Assembly (NCBI RefSeq): GCF_000430725.1
Contig: NZ_KE387218.1
Span: 10,710-74,709 of the forward strand
DNA: 64,000 bases
Reading direction: 5' to 3'
Source: Azohydromonas australica DSM 1124
GTDB taxonomy: Bacteria > Pseudomonadota > Gammaproteobacteria > Burkholderiales > Burkholderiaceae_C
The position numbers were made by a program, and so were the translations under genes. Of this stretch, positions 27,142 through 35,695 are shown in pieces; position 1 is the first letter of the stretch; each line of letters begins with the position of its first letter. Under the pieces are notes generated by a model that searched no databases, was not told where the DNA came from, and saw only the letters and a program-made list of their open reading frames with translations.

Positions 27142-28473
27142 GTGAGCCCGGAGCGTTCCTCCAGCCGGCGCCGGCGCGCCGCGGCGGACGATCCGCAGGA
27201 CGCCTCGGCGCTGCTGAACAACTGGTACGACCATCCGCGGGCGCTGTTCTGCGGCGGCAACGAGGTCCAGCTCCTGCGGGGCGGACGCGAGCTCTTTCCC
27301 GCCATGTGCGAGGCCATGGCGGCGGCGCAGCACGAGGTCTGGCTCGCCACCTACATCTTTCATGACGACGACGCGGGCCGGCTGGTGGCCGACGCGCTGC
27401 TGGCCGCCGCCGCGCGCGGCGTGAAAGTGCACGTGGTGGTGGACGGCTTCGGCAGCAAGGCCTCGCTGCCCGCGCTGTACGAGTGGTTCCGCGGCACCGG
27501 CGTGGAGCTGGCGGTGTTCCGCCCGGTGCGGCGCTGGTGGACGCTGCTGCAGCCCGGACAGCTGCGCCGGCTGCACCAGAAGCTGTGCGTGGTGGACGCG
27601 GCGCTGGGCTTCGTGGGCGGCATCAACGTCATCGACGACCACAACGACCTCAACCACGGCCACACCGACACGCCGCGGCTGGACTTCGCCGTGGCGCTGC
27701 GCGGCCCGGTGGTCGGCCCGGTGCAGCAGACCGTGGGCGCGATGTGGTCGCGCGCGGCCTTCGGCCACGACTGGCCCGAGGAGATGAAGGCGCTGGCGCG
27801 CAGCAGCGAGCCGGTGGCGCGCGTGCGCGGGCTGCTGCGGCGGCTGCGCATCACGCCGCCGCTGAAGAACCAGCTCTGCAGCGACGCCGAGCGCCCCGTG
27901 CGCGCCGCCTTCGTGGTGCGCGACAACCTGCGCCAGCGCCGCGCCATCGAGCGCAGCTACGTGGACGCGCTGCGCCGCGCGCGCACGCGCATCGACCTGG
28001 TGTCGCCGTACTTCTACCCGGGCCACCTGTTCCGCCGCACGCTGCGCGACGCCGCGCGCCGCGGCGTGCAGGTGCGGCTGCTGCTGCAGGGCAAGCTCGA
28101 CTACCGCATCGCGGGCCTGGCGGCGCAGGTGCTGTACGACGAGCTGCTGCGCCACGGCGTGCGGATCTTCGAGTACATGCCCGCCTTCCTGCACGCCAAG
28201 GTGGCGCTGGTGGACGAGGAGTGGGCCACCGTGGGCAGCTCCAACATCGACCCGCTGTCGCTGCTGCTGAACCTGGAGGCCAACGTGATGGTGCGCGACC
28301 GCGACTTCACGCGCGAGCTGGCTGCCGAGTTCGAGGCCGCCATCGCCGACTCGCGCGAGGTGCAGGCCGTGCACCTGCGCTCGCGCGGCTTCTGGGGCGC
28401 GCTGCGCCGCGGCTTCGTGGCCTGGGGCGCGCACGTGTACCTGCGCGTGGCCGGGATCACCGGGCGCTACTGA
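27142..28473 (+). CDS. clsB: Cardiolipin synthase ClsB-type (phospholipase D family)
   Basis: A 443-residue cardiolipin synthase. Two phospholipase D motifs are present: HQKLCVVDAALGFVGGINV near residue 144 and HAKVALVDEEWATVGSSNID near residue 350. There are no N-terminal membrane helices, which separates ClsB from ClsA. The GTG at 27142 (MSPERSSSRRRR) gives a normal length. It follows the YbhP-like gene at 76 bases, matching the ybhP-clsB order of enterobacteria, but the ybhN membrane protein that usually follows is missing; a protease gene on the other strand overlaps its end by 7 bases. Confidence 0.9.
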   Translation: MSPERSSSRRRRAAADDPQDASALLNNWYDHPRALFCGGNEVQLLRGGRELFPAMCEAMAAAQHEVWLATYIFHDDDAGRLVADALLAAAARGVKVHVVVDGFGSKASLPALYEWFRGTGVELAVFRPVRRWWTLLQPGQLRRLHQKLCVVDAALGFVGGINVIDDHNDLNHGHTDTPRLDFAVALRGPVVGPVQQTVGAMWSRAAFGHDWPEEMKALARSSEPVARVRGLLRRLRITPPLKNQLCSDAERPVRAAFVVRDNLRQRRAIERSYVDALRRARTRIDLVSPYFYPGHLFRRTLRDAARRGVQVRLLLQGKLDYRIAGLAAQVLYDELLRHGVRIFEYMPAFLHAKVALVDEEWATVGSSNIDPLSLLLNLEANVMVRDRDFTRELAAEFEAAIADSREVQAVHLRSRGFWGALRRGFVAWGAHVYLRVAGITGRY

Positions 28474-29309
28474 GGCACCGCGGGTTCGGCGGGCAGGGCG
28501 CCCGTGGGTACGCCCGTGCGCGCCGGCGTGGCGAGCAGCGCCGGCGCGCCGCGCAGCAGCTCCAGCGCGTGCACGATCGGAATGGCGTAGCTGATGCCCG
28601 AGGGCTGCGTCAGCGCGCTCTCGCGCCCGGCCTTGACGAACACCATGTTGAGCACCGCCACCACCTCGCCGCTGGCCGCGTCGTACACCGGGCTGCCGCT
28701 GTTGCCGGGGTAGGCGGTGGCGTCGAGCTGGTAGAGCACGAAGGGCCCGTCGCGCAGCTGGCGGATGGCCTGGTTGCTGAGCTGCTGCGACGAGGCCGTG
28801 GGCAGCGACGCCGGCGTCACGGCCGAAACGATGCCGCGGTGCGTCACCGGCGAGTAGCCCAGCGCGCCGCCGATGGGAAAGCCCGTGAAGCCCACCTCGG
28901 TGCCCTCCGGCAGCTCGCGCGCGGAGGCCAGCGTGAGCGCCGGCAGCGGCGCCCCCTCGATCGCCAGCAGCGCCAGGTCATGCCGCCGGTCCAGCGCCAG
29001 CAGCGTCGCGGGGCGCACCTCCGCCACGCCGTCGCCGCGCCGGCGCGGCACGCCCACGGCCAGCGGCGCCGCGCTCTCGCTGGGCAGCGCCTCGGGCAGC
29101 ACGTGGGCGTTGGTCAGCACCCGGCGCCCGTCGCCGATCACGAAGCCGGTGCCGCGAAAGCCCAGCCGCGGGTTGTCGGTGGCGCGCCACGAGCCGACCA
29201 CCACCACCGACGGTTTGACTTTGGGAATCACCGCGGCCAGTTGCGCCTGGGCAGGAAGCAGGCTGCAAGTGACAAGGACACAGGCGACGAGGGTGCGCGG
29301 GAAGCTCAT
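28467..29309 (-). CDS. Exported trypsin-like serine protease
   Basis: A 280-residue exported serine protease of the S1C/HtrA type without a PDZ domain. A signal peptide (MSFPRTLVACVLVTCSLLPA) is followed by the catalytic triad in order: VLTNAHV (H), RRHDLALLAIEG (D) and AYPGNSGSPVYDA (S). ATG at 29309 is preferred over the open frame's earlier start because it places the signal peptide at the N-terminus. The C-terminal 35 residues are proline/alanine-rich instead of PDZ. It probably acts in periplasmic quality control or cleaves a specific partner. Confidence 0.87.
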   Translation of the reverse strand: MSFPRTLVACVLVTCSLLPAQAQLAAVIPKVKPSVVVVGSWRATDNPRLGFRGTGFVIGDGRRVLTNAHVLPEALPSESAAPLAVGVPRRRGDGVAEVRPATLLALDRRHDLALLAIEGAPLPALTLASARELPEGTEVGFTGFPIGGALGYSPVTHRGIVSAVTPASLPTASSQQLSNQAIRQLRDGPFVLYQLDATAYPGNSGSPVYDAASGEVVAVLNMVFVKAGRESALTQPSGISYAIPIVHALELLRGAPALLATPARTGVPTGALPAEPAVPQ

Positions 29310-29396
29310 GGGCAAGGAGGGGACGCGGGACGACAGCGGACGGGCCAAGGACTTGCCTCTGCGGGGAGGGCCGTGCGGGACGGGTACAGCGCTGCC

Positions 29397-29780
29397 TCAG
29401 AGCTGGTCGCGAAGGTCCTCGCCGTACTCGTTGCTGCCGGGCGTGCCGGGCAGCAGGCCGTTCTCGATCAGGGTCCAGACCATGCCGATCAGCGGCACTG
29501 CGTTGATCAGCACCCACCAGCCGGTCTTGTCGCGGTCGTGCCAACGCTTGACGGACACCGCCAGCGCCGGCCAGGTCAGCAGCAGGTTGACCACGTCATT
29601 GGCCTTCTCCTCGCTCATGCCGGCCACGCGCAACAGCGTGTTGGCCAGCACGCCCAGGCCCAGCAGCCCCAGCACGCCGTAAAGCCACCAGATGCGGCGC
29701 GGAATGCGGCCCTGAAAGCTGAAATAGATCTGCTGCGGGCTCATCGCCTCTTCGGCGAGCCAGGAGGAAGACGGGGTCAT
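29397..29780 (-). CDS. DUF805 membrane protein
   Basis: A 127-residue inner-membrane protein of the DUF805 family: the hallmark YFSFQGRIPRRIWWLYGVLG opens the first helix, then SVKRWHDRDKTGWWVLINAVP, with at least three helices. Two starts are possible, ATG at 29780 (MTPSSSW) or ATG at 29744 (MSPQQIYFSF); the latter is closer to the family's beginning. The function is unknown. It lies upstream of the protease gene on the same strand with an 87-base gap and is divergent from the exonuclease gene. Confidence 0.85.
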   Translation of the reverse strand: MTPSSSWLAEEAMSPQQIYFSFQGRIPRRIWWLYGVLGLLGLGVLANTLLRVAGMSEEKANDVVNLLLTWPALAVSVKRWHDRDKTGWWVLINAVPLIGMVWTLIENGLLPGTPGSNEYGEDLRDQL

Positions 29781-29837
29781 GGTGCGGTGCAACGAAACGC
29801 AACGGATTCTCCCATGGGCCCCCCTCACAATCCCCCG

Positions 29838-30920
29838 ATGGACCGTGCACAAGCCACAGCGGCGGCTGCCGCGCGCGACCTTGTGGTGGAACGCCCACAG
29901 GGTCTGTACTGCCCGGCTGGCGATTTCTACATCGACCCCTGGCAGCCGGTGCCCCGCGCCGTCATCACCCATGCCCATGCCGACCATGCGCGCCGCGGCC
30001 ATGGCCACTACCTGGCCAGCGCGGAAGGCGAGGGCGTGCTGCGCACGCGCATGGGGGCGGACATCGCGCTGCAGGCGCTACCCTGGGGCGAGGCGGTGGA
30101 GCACCACGGCGTGCGCATCAGCCTGCATCCCGCCGGCCACGTGCTGGGGTCGGCGCAGGTGCGGCTGGAGCACCGGGGCGAGGTCTGGGTGGTCTCGGGC
30201 GACTACTGGCTCAGCGGCCACGAGGCCGAGGTCAACCCCACCTGCACGCCCTTCGAGCCGGTGCGCTGCCACTGCTTCATCACCGAGTCCACCTTCGGGC
30301 TGCCGATCTACCGCTGGCAGCCGCAGTCGGCGCTGTACGCCGAGATCGACGCCTGGTGGGCCGCCAACGCCGCCGCGGGGCGCGCGAGCGTGCTGATGGG
30401 CTACGCCTTCGGCAAGGCGCAGCGGCTGCTCGCAGGCGTGGACGCGGGCATCGGCCCGATCGTCGTGCACGGCGCGGTGGAGCCGCTCAACGCCGCGTAC
30501 CGTGCCTCAGGCGTCGCGCTGCCGCCCACGCACCGCGTCACCGAATGCCCCAAGGAGGCGCTGCGCCGCGCGCTGGTGGTGGCGCCGCCCTCGGTGTCGG
30601 GCTCGCCCTGGCTGCGGCGCTTCGGCGACGCGAGCGACGCCTTCGCCAGCGGCTGGATGGCGCTGCGCGGCGCGCGCCGGCGCCGCGGCGTGGACCGCGG
30701 CTTCGTGCTCTCCGACCACGCCGACTGGCCGGGCCTGCAGCGCGCCATCGCCGCCACCGGCGCGCGCCGCGTGATCGTCACCCACGGCTACGAGGCCGTG
30801 ATGGTGCGCTGGCTGCAGGAGCAGGGCTACGAGGCCGGCGCGTTCAGGACGGAGTACGGGGACGAGGCAATCGAAACGGAGGCCAGCGCGGCGGAGGAGG
30901 GCGTTTCGTCCGCCGAGTGA
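29838..30920 (+). CDS. Ligase-associated DNA exonuclease (metallo-beta-lactamase fold)
   Basis: A 360-residue nuclease of the metallo-beta-lactamase/beta-CASP type known as ligase-associated DNA exonuclease. Motifs: ITHAHADHARRGH (metal ligands), LHPAGHVLGSAQV, VSGDYW, ITESTFGLP and LSDHADWPGLQ near the end. These proteins are usually encoded beside an ATP-dependent DNA ligase and an Lhr-type helicase in a repair cluster. Here the ligase is at 53217, 22 kb away, and no helicase is in the window. The tail is acidic (EASAAEEGVSSAE). Confidence 0.9.
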   Translation: MDRAQATAAAAARDLVVERPQGLYCPAGDFYIDPWQPVPRAVITHAHADHARRGHGHYLASAEGEGVLRTRMGADIALQALPWGEAVEHHGVRISLHPAGHVLGSAQVRLEHRGEVWVVSGDYWLSGHEAEVNPTCTPFEPVRCHCFITESTFGLPIYRWQPQSALYAEIDAWWAANAAAGRASVLMGYAFGKAQRLLAGVDAGIGPIVVHGAVEPLNAAYRASGVALPPTHRVTECPKEALRRALVVAPPSVSGSPWLRRFGDASDAFASGWMALRGARRRRGVDRGFVLSDHADWPGLQRAIAATGARRVIVTHGYEAVMVRWLQEQGYEAGAFRTEYGDEAIETEASAAEEGVSSAE

Positions 30921-30930
30921 GAGGGGCCGC

Positions 30931-33588
30931 TCAGAGGTCCATCCAGATCCGCCGCGTCCCGTCCGCGCGGTCCGGCGGCCCTTCCGTGAAGCCCAGCCGC
31001 TTGCCCAGCGCGCGCATGGCGGCGTTCTCCTCCAGCACCACCGCCACGATGCGCCGGGTGCCCTGGGCGCGCAGGTAGTTGATGAGCTTTCCCATCAGCA
31101 GCAGGCCCAGGCCGGTGTGCTTCAGGTCCGAGCGCACCAGCACGCCGAATTCCGCGTCCTGGTTGTCCGGGTCGGCCACCGCGCGCGCCACGCCCAGCGT
31201 GTGCTCGCCGCCTTCCGCATTGGGCTCGGTGGCGATGAACCCCATCTCGCGCGCGTAGTCGATCTGCGTCAGCCGCGCCAGCTCGCTGCGCTCGATGCTG
31301 CGGCGGCTGTAGAACACGCGCATGCGGATGTCCTCCGGCGACACCCGCGACAGGAATTCCAGGTGCTGCGCCTCGTCTTCGGGCCGGATCGGCCGCAGCG
31401 TGATCTCGCGGTCGTGCCACTGCACCGTCTCCACCAGCGCCGTGGGGTAGGGCCGGATGGCGAAGTTCGCCTCGCCGGACGGGCAGGTGCTGCTGGCGCG
31501 GATGCGCGCGTCCAGCGCCACCACGCCGCTGGGGCTGGCGATGAGCGGGTTGATGTCCAGCTCCGCGATCTCCGGCACGTCCGCCAGCAGCTGCGACACC
31601 GTCACCAGCACGCCGTACAGCGCCTGGTGGTCCACGGCCGAGGTGTCGCGCCAGGCGCCCAGCAGCTTGGACACGCGCGTGCGCCCCACCATCGAGCGCG
31701 CCAGCGGCTCGTTGAGCGGCGGCAGGCCCACGGCGCGGTCGGCCAGCACCTCCACCGCCGTGCCGCCATGGCCGAACAGCACCACCGGGCCGAACAGCGG
31801 GTCGATGGTGCTGCCCACGATCAGCTCGCGCGCGTGCGAGCGCTTGACCATCTGCTGCACCGAGAAGCCCAGGATCGTCGCGTCCGCGCGCCGCGTGCGC
31901 ACGCGCTCCAGCATGGCGACGGCGGCCTCGCGCACTTCGAGCGCGCTGTTGAGGTCCAGCACCACGCCGCCCACGTCGGACTTGTGCGTGATCTGCAGCG
32001 ACAGGATCTTCAGGACCACCGGGAAGCCGATGCGCTGCGCCGCCTCGGCCGCCGCCTCCGGATCGGGCGCGGTGCTGGTGGTGGCCGCCACCGGGATGCC
32101 GCAGGCCGTGAGCACCGCCTTGGCCTCGGGCTCGGTGAGCATCTCGCGCCCGGCGGCCAGCGCCTGCTGCACCAGGGCGCGGGCACGCGCGGTGTCGACC
32201 GCGGGGCGCGCCGGCGCCGCGGGCGGCGCCTCCATCAGCTGCGCCTGGTTGCGCGCGTAGTCCACGCCCAGGGCGAAGGCGCGCACGGCCTGCTCGGGCG
32301 TGTCGAACACGGGCAGCCCGGCGTCGTGGAAGCGCTCGCGCGCCTCGGCCACCGCGGCCTGGCCCATCCAGCAGCTCAGCAGCCGCGGCGGCATGCGCTT
32401 GAGCAGCGGCACCAGCGCCTGCGCGATCTCGCTGCTGGGCACGATGGCCGTGGGCGCGTGGATGAACAGCACCGCCGGCTGCGCCGGGTCGGCCGCCAGC
32501 GCTTCCAGCGTCGCCACGTAGCGCTCCACCGGCGCGTCGCCGATGAGGTCCACCGGGTTGGCGTGCGACCAGTTCGGCGGCAGGTGGGCGTCCAGCGTGG
32601 CGATGGTGCTGTCGGCCAGCTGGCACAGCTTCATGCCGGCGTCGGCCGCGGCATCGGCGGCCATCACGCCCGCGCCGCCGCCGTTGGTGACGATGACGAG
32701 CTCCTCGCCGCGGCGGCCGCGGAAGCGCGAGAGCGTCTCCGCGGCGATGAACAGCTCCTGCAGCGTGCTCACGCGCAGCATGCCCGCGCGCGCGATGGCG
32801 GCGTCGAAGACCAGGTCCGAGCCCGCCAGCGCCCCGGTGTGCGAGGCCGCCGCGGCCTGGCCGGCGCTGGAGCGCCCGGCCTTGACCACGATCACCGGCT
32901 TGTTGCGCGCCGCCGCGCGCGCGGCGGACATGAACTTGCGCGGCGCGCTGACCGATTCGATGTAGAGCAGGATCGCCCGCGTGCGCGCGTCGCTGGCGAG
33001 GAAGTCCAGCATGTCGCCGAAGTCCACGTCCGCGCCTTCGCCCAGCGAGACGAAGTGCGAGAAGCCGATGCCGTTGGCGCGCGACCAGTCCAGCATCGCC
33101 GTCATCAGCGCGCCGGACTGCGACACCAGCGCCAGCTCGCCGGGCAGTGCGTCCACGTGCGCGAAGCTGGCGTTCAGGCCCAGCCGCGGCGTGAGCAGCC
33201 CGATGCAGTTGGGCCCCAGGATGCGCAGCAGGTGCGGGCGCGCGGCGTCGAGCATGGCCTGCTTGAGCTCGCGGTCCAGCCCGGCCGTCATCACCACCGC
33301 GGCGCGCGTGCCGCGCTCGCCCAGCTCGGCGATGAGCCCCGGCACCGTCGCCGGCGGGGTGCAGATCACCGCCAGCTCGGGCGCCTCGGGCAGCTCGGCC
33401 ACGCGGGCGTAGACGCGCTCGCCGTCGAGCTCGCGCAGCCGCCGGTTGACGGCCAGCACCGGGCCGGCGAAGCGCCCGGCGCGCAGGTTGCGCCACACCG
33501 TGGCGCCCACGCTGCGCGGGCGGTCGGAGGCACCGATGACGGCCACCGAGGCCGGATCGAACAGGGAGTCCAGGTTGCGGATGCTCAT
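30931..33588 (-). CDS. PatZ-type protein acetyltransferase (acyl-CoA synthetase-like plus GNAT)
   Basis: An 885-residue multidomain protein. The first part is an ADP-forming acyl-CoA synthetase: CoA-binding LFDPASVAVIGASDRPRSVG, ligase-CoA segments (LGPNCIGLLTPR, LVSQSGALMTAML), and an ATP-grasp region about residues 480-690 (FPVVLKILSLQITHKSDVGG). The last 160 residues are a GNAT acetyltransferase (LRPIRPEDEAQHLEFLSRVS, GLGLLLMGKLINYLRAQGTR). E. coli PatZ has the same order and size (886 residues) and acetylates lysines of acetyl-CoA synthetase and other enzymes. The synthetase part is thought not to be catalytic in such fusions. It stands alone, divergent from uspA. Confidence 0.9.
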   Translation of the reverse strand: MSIRNLDSLFDPASVAVIGASDRPRSVGATVWRNLRAGRFAGPVLAVNRRLRELDGERVYARVAELPEAPELAVICTPPATVPGLIAELGERGTRAAVVMTAGLDRELKQAMLDAARPHLLRILGPNCIGLLTPRLGLNASFAHVDALPGELALVSQSGALMTAMLDWSRANGIGFSHFVSLGEGADVDFGDMLDFLASDARTRAILLYIESVSAPRKFMSAARAAARNKPVIVVKAGRSSAGQAAAASHTGALAGSDLVFDAAIARAGMLRVSTLQELFIAAETLSRFRGRRGEELVIVTNGGGAGVMAADAAADAGMKLCQLADSTIATLDAHLPPNWSHANPVDLIGDAPVERYVATLEALAADPAQPAVLFIHAPTAIVPSSEIAQALVPLLKRMPPRLLSCWMGQAAVAEARERFHDAGLPVFDTPEQAVRAFALGVDYARNQAQLMEAPPAAPARPAVDTARARALVQQALAAGREMLTEPEAKAVLTACGIPVAATTSTAPDPEAAAEAAQRIGFPVVLKILSLQITHKSDVGGVVLDLNSALEVREAAVAMLERVRTRRADATILGFSVQQMVKRSHARELIVGSTIDPLFGPVVLFGHGGTAVEVLADRAVGLPPLNEPLARSMVGRTRVSKLLGAWRDTSAVDHQALYGVLVTVSQLLADVPEIAELDINPLIASPSGVVALDARIRASSTCPSGEANFAIRPYPTALVETVQWHDREITLRPIRPEDEAQHLEFLSRVSPEDIRMRVFYSRRSIERSELARLTQIDYAREMGFIATEPNAEGGEHTLGVARAVADPDNQDAEFGVLVRSDLKHTGLGLLLMGKLINYLRAQGTRRIVAVVLEENAAMRALGKRLGFTEGPPDRADGTRRIWMDL

Positions 33589-33665
33589 GGGTTCATGCTC
33601 GCATGCTCGTGATTGCGGGCGCCGAAGGCCGCACGCAGCGTGCCCGCGCATGGCGTCGCGGGCGC

Positions 33666-33679
33666 CTGATTCAAATCAA
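33666..33679 (+). promoter_or_regulatory. Candidate FNR/Anr box before uspA
   Basis: CTGAT, TCAA, ATCAA matches the FNR consensus TTGATnnnnATCAA with one mismatch. A possible promoter follows: TTGAGG (33691-33696), 17 bases, TAAAGT (33714-33719). The box centre would be about 53 bases before transcription start, not a classical spacing. Anr control of Usp genes is well known in proteobacteria. Confidence 0.4.
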
Positions 33680-33773
33680 CGGCCACTGCTTTGAGGGCTT
33701 GGCGCTTCGCGGCTAAAGTGCCTTGGGGGCCGCCAGCCGGCCCAACCATAACGACAGTTGAAGGAGACCGTCG

Positions 33774-34253
33774 ATGAAGATCCTGCTGCCCGTGGACGGT
33801 TCCACCCTGGCGCTGGATGCCGTGCGGCATGCATTGCAGCTGGTGCGTGAGGGCCTGCGCGCCAGCTTCGTGCTGGCCAACGTGCAGGAGCCCGCCACCT
33901 TTTACGAAATGATGACCCTGCACGACGCCGAGGCGCTGGCGCGGCTGAGCGAGGGCGCAGCGGCGGACTCGGTGCAGGGCGCGCAGGCGCTGCTGCTGGA
34001 AGCGGGCGTGGAGTACGAGGTGCAGGTGGGCCAGGGCGACGTGGCGCACACGCTGCTGGACATCGCCGAGGAGCAGCAGTGCGACGCCATCGTCATGAGC
34101 GCGCGCGGTGTGGGCGGCTTCGCCCCCGTGCTGGGCTCGGTGGCGCAGACGATGCTGCACGACTGCAAGCTGCCGCTGACCATCGTGCGCCATGCCGAGG
34201 CCGAGCCCGTGCCGCCGGCGGAAGACCTGGACGAGGAGAGCCCTGGTGCCTGA
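33774..34253 (+). CDS. uspA: Universal stress protein, single UspA domain
   Basis: A 159-residue Usp: MKILLPVDGSTLALDAVRHA opens the fold, and the ATP-binding loop appears as IVMSARGVGGFAPVLGSVAQ with LPLTIVRHA closing the domain. A typical GxxGxxxxxxxGS loop can be read with one change. About 15 acidic residues extend the C-terminus. AAGGAG precedes the ATG at a good distance. The next gene starts inside its last codons, so the two are translationally coupled, and a candidate FNR/Anr site lies upstream. Confidence 0.88.
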   Translation: MKILLPVDGSTLALDAVRHALQLVREGLRASFVLANVQEPATFYEMMTLHDAEALARLSEGAAADSVQGAQALLLEAGVEYEVQVGQGDVAHTLLDIAEEQQCDAIVMSARGVGGFAPVLGSVAQTMLHDCKLPLTIVRHAEAEPVPPAEDLDEESPGA

Positions 34254-35652
34254 TTCCCTGAGCGGCGCCGCGCCGATGTTCGACCTGCTCAGCGCGGGCG
34301 CCGCGGCGTGGGACGTGGTGAGCACGGCGCGCGCCAATCCCGCGCTGCTGGCGCAGCGCCAGCGCCAGCGCCTGGTCGAGCTGGTGCGCGGCGCGCAGTC
34401 GCAGTCGCGCTGGTACGCGCGGCAATGGCCGGCCGACGCGGCGCGGCAGCCGCTGCAGGCGCTGCCGGTGCAGCGCCGCGGTGAGCTGATGTGCCATTTC
34501 GACGAGTGGGTCTGCGACCCGGCGCTGCGCCTGTCGGACGTGCAGGCCTTCGTGCACGACCCGCGGCGCATGGCGCAGCCCTTCCTGGACCGCTACACGG
34601 TGTGGGAGAGCTCGGGCACCAGCGGCGAGCCCGGCATCTTCGTGCAGGACCCGGCGGCCATGGCGGTGTACGACGCGCTGGAGTCGCTGCGCCACGGCGG
34701 CACCTCCCCCTGGAGCTGGCCCGTGCCGCTGGGGCTGGGCGAGCGCATCGCCTTCGTCGGCGCCACCGACGGCCACTTCGCCACCTGCGTCAGCGTGCAG
34801 CGGCTGCGCCAGCGCCATCCGTGGATGGCGGGCAACCTGCAGGCTTTCTCGATCCTGCAGCCGGTGGAGACGCTGGTGGGCGCGCTCAACGCCTGGCGCC
34901 CCAGCATCATCGCCACCTATCCCACGGCCGCGGTGCTGCTGGCGGAGCAGGCGCAGGCCGGCGAGCTGCGCATCGCGCCGCGCGAGATCTGGACCGGCGG
35001 CGAGACGCTGGAGCCCCTGCTGCGCCGGCACGTGCAGCAGGTTTTCGACTGCCGCATCCGCAACAGCTACGGCGCCTCCGAGATGCTGGCCATGGGCTGG
35101 GAGTGCGACCACGGCGCCATGCACCTCAACAGCGACTGGGTGATCCTGGAGCCGGTGGACGACCAGTACCGGCCGGTGCGGCCGGGGCAGGCCTCCTCGC
35201 GCGTGCTGCTGACCAACCTGGCCAACAAGGTGCAGCCGCTCATCCGCTACGAGCTGGAGGACCAGCTCACACTCTATGCCGGGCGCTGCGCCTGCGGCAG
35301 CGCGCTGCCGGTGATGCACGTGGAAGGCCGCGGCGACGACCTGCTGCACATGGACGCGCGCGCCGGCGGCACCGTGACGCTGCTGCCGCTGGCGCTGTCC
35401 ACGGTGATGGAGGAGCACGCGCGCATCTACGACTTCCAGCTGCGCCAGTGCGACGGCCGCACCCTGGCGCTGCGCCTGGGCGGCCCGTGCAGCGAGGCGC
35501 CGGCAGCGCTGCAGCGCTGCCGCCAGGCATTGCAGCACTTCGCGCACGTGCAGGGCCTAGTGCCGCTGGAGCTGCTGGACGAGACCTCGCTGCCCATGCT
35601 GCGCGGGCGCAGCGGCAAGCTGCGCCGGGTGCTGGCGCGGGCGGAGACGTGA
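34246..35652 (+). CDS. PaaK-like adenylate-forming enzyme
   Basis: A 468-residue member of the phenylacetate-CoA ligase/CapK branch of AMP-forming enzymes. The P-loop-like motif is ESSGTSGEPGIFVQD near residue 120; further family motifs are IIATYPTAAVLLAEQA, EIWTGGETLEP, RIRNSYGASEMLAMGWEC and LANKVQPLIRYELEDQ. It starts at a GTG (34246) overlapping the end of uspA, with GAGGAGAG as ribosome site. The substrate is unknown; relatives act on aryl or fatty acids or in polysaccharide modification. The coupling to a Usp suggests use under stress or low oxygen, which is inference. Confidence 0.75.
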   Translation: MPDSLSGAAPMFDLLSAGAAAWDVVSTARANPALLAQRQRQRLVELVRGAQSQSRWYARQWPADAARQPLQALPVQRRGELMCHFDEWVCDPALRLSDVQAFVHDPRRMAQPFLDRYTVWESSGTSGEPGIFVQDPAAMAVYDALESLRHGGTSPWSWPVPLGLGERIAFVGATDGHFATCVSVQRLRQRHPWMAGNLQAFSILQPVETLVGALNAWRPSIIATYPTAAVLLAEQAQAGELRIAPREIWTGGETLEPLLRRHVQQVFDCRIRNSYGASEMLAMGWECDHGAMHLNSDWVILEPVDDQYRPVRPGQASSRVLLTNLANKVQPLIRYELEDQLTLYAGRCACGSALPVMHVEGRGDDLLHMDARAGGTVTLLPLALSTVMEEHARIYDFQLRQCDGRTLALRLGGPCSEAPAALQRCRQALQHFAHVQGLVPLELLDETSLPMLRGRSGKLRRVLARAET

Positions 35653-35695
35653 AGAACGGTTGTCCGAGAAACCGGCGGCGGGGCGGCGCGTCGTT

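Noticed and set aside
27483..30920. 1145-residue plus-strand frame
   Set aside because: Only the last 360 residues (from 29838) are a real gene; the rest is a shadow of clsB and the antisense of the protease and DUF805 genes.
30827..33496. 889-residue minus-strand frame over the PatZ-type gene
   Set aside because: It is an out-of-frame shadow; the true frame has the CoA-binding, ATP-grasp and GNAT motifs.
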